NCBI GenBank assembly: GCA_026706505.1
Contig: JAPOYQ010000691.1
Location: 1-7,230, forward strand
DNA from: Gemmatimonadota bacterium
GTDB lineage: Bacteria; Latescibacterota; UBA2968; UBA8231
Reading direction: 5' to 3'
Length of the DNA stretch: 7,230 bases
How positions within the stretch are numbered: position 1 is the first letter of the stretch; the number at the start of each line of letters is the position of its first letter. The position numbers were made by a program, and so were the translations under genes. The notes under the pieces were generated by a model, which did no database searches, was not told the DNA's origin, and worked only from the letters and a program-made list of their open reading frames with translations. Below are positions 6,543-7,230 of this stretch, one piece after another.

Positions 6543-6574
6543 ACCGATACCACACTTTAATTGGGGAGATTTTC

Positions 6575-7230
6575 ATGGCGAAAGCGAACGGACACAGCGC
6601 AGACGGCAACAAGGCTAGAGCGCTGGAACTGGCAATGTCGCAGATTGAAAAGCAGTACGGCAAGGGGTCGATTATGCGCCTCGGCGACGAGGGCGGAGTC
6701 CAAGAGGTGGAGGTGATTTCTACTGGATCGCTGGCTGTAGATGCAGCGCTGGGCATCGGCGGCTTGCCCAAGGGGCGGATCGTCGAAATATCCGGTCCAG
6801 AGGGGGCGGGCAAGACCATGCTCTCGCTGCACGCCATCCGCGAGTCGCAAAAGCAGAACGGCACTGCGGCTTTTATCGACGCCGAACACGCCCTCGACGT
6901 CAGCTTTGCCCGGCGCATTGGCGTCGATGTAGAAAACCTAATCATATCGCAGCCGGATTCGGGCGAGCAGGCCCTCGAGATCGTCGATACCTTGGTGCGC
7001 AGCGGTGCCTTCGATATTATCGTGGTCGATTCAGTGGCTGCGCTGGTGCCGCAGGCCGAGTTGGAAGGCGACATGGGCGATTCGCACATGGGGTTGCACG
7101 CGCGGCTGATGTCCCAAGCTCTGCGCAAGTTGGCCGGCTCCATCAATCGCTCGAAAACGTGTCTGATTTTTCTCAATCAACTGCGCATGAAGATCGGCGT
7201 GATGTTCGGCAACCCGGAGACCACTACTGG
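6575..7230 (+). CDS. recA: Recombinase RecA, 3' end outside window
   Basis: ATP-dependent strand-exchange protein that forms filaments on single-stranded DNA and triggers LexA cleavage in SOS-competent bacteria. The first 218 codons are present (about 350 expected), covering the N-terminal domain and most of the ATPase core. The ATG at 6575 is preceded by a good Shine-Dalgarno GGGGAG (6563-6568), 6 bases away. Motifs: [15 protein letters not shown] at 23-37, Walker [10 protein letters not shown] at 74-82, catalytic Glu of DAEHALD at 104, [10 protein letters not shown] (Walker B), [21 protein letters not shown], and [19 protein letters not shown] at the window edge. The P-loop differs from the common GPESSGKTT: both serines and the last threonine are replaced, while the Lys and Thr that contact nucleotide remain. 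The 32-base gap to pgpA holds no recognisable LexA box of E. coli or Bacillus type. C-terminal domain is not visible. Confidence 0.97.
   Translation, partial: MAKANGHSADGNKARALELAMSQIEKQYGKGSIMRLGDEGGVQEVEVISTGSLAVDAALGIGGLPKGRIVEISGPEGAGKTMLSLHAIRESQKQNGTAAFIDAEHALDVSFARRIGVDVENLIISQPDSGEQALEIVDTLVRSGAFDIIVVDSVAALVPQAELEGDMGDSHMGLHARLMSQALRKLAGSINRSKTCLIFLNQLRMKIGVMFGNPETTT

Noticed and set aside
6502..7176. A 224-residue reading frame on the - strand, antisense to recA
   Set aside because: Serine/arginine-rich composition typical of an antisense shadow; recA on the + strand is unambiguous.

Overview
This is a GC-rich (about 60 % by eye, not computed) bacterial chromosomal window in which every gene reads on the + strand. 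Most of it is core information-processing and lipid machinery; only the left edge looks accessory. I find no CRISPR array, insertion sequence, phage gene or defence island, and no evidence of a wholly new system. The points of interest are unusual details in conserved genes.

Layout: (1) 1-1929, the 3' part of a NodU/CmcH/TobZ-type carbamoyltransferase, overlapped by 8 bases by a small SxtJ-family membrane protein with a TTG start. (2) 1930-2008, a spacer with a plausible sigma70-type promoter and a small hairpin just before tadA. (3) 2009-2494, tadA (tRNA A34 deaminase), followed after 5 bases by an RNA block: tRNA-Ser(CGA), tRNA-Ser(GGA), tRNA-Ala(CGC) and a large, Alu-domain-containing SRP RNA at about 2831-3103. 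(4) 3153-4853 dnaX and 4860-5456 recR, 6 bases apart. (5) 5464-6066 pgsA and about 6093-6542 pgpA, consecutive steps of phosphatidylglycerol synthesis; pgpA has no ATG, GTG or TTG at a sensible position and probably starts at CTG. (6) 6575 to the window edge, recA, cut off after 218 codons.

The order tadA - SRP RNA - dnaX - recR matches the well-known Bacillus subtilis neighbourhood (yaaJ-scr-dnaX-yaaK-recR), but the yaaK/ybaB gene usually found between dnaX and recR is missing. pgsA-pgpA-recA resembles the pgsA-(pgpA/cinA)-recA order of many bacteria, without cinA. The large SRP RNA argues against a typical proteobacterium (short 4.5S RNA). The high GC and the divergent RecA and RecR motifs suggest an uncultured or poorly sampled phylum, but I cannot assign a lineage from the sequence alone.

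Functionally, the middle of the window joins translation (TadA, tRNAs), protein targeting (SRP RNA), replication (DnaX clamp loader) and recombination repair (RecR, RecA). The PgsA-PgpA pair supplies anionic phospholipid. The carbamoyltransferase/SxtJ pair probably decorates a secreted glycan or small molecule and is functionally unrelated to the rest.
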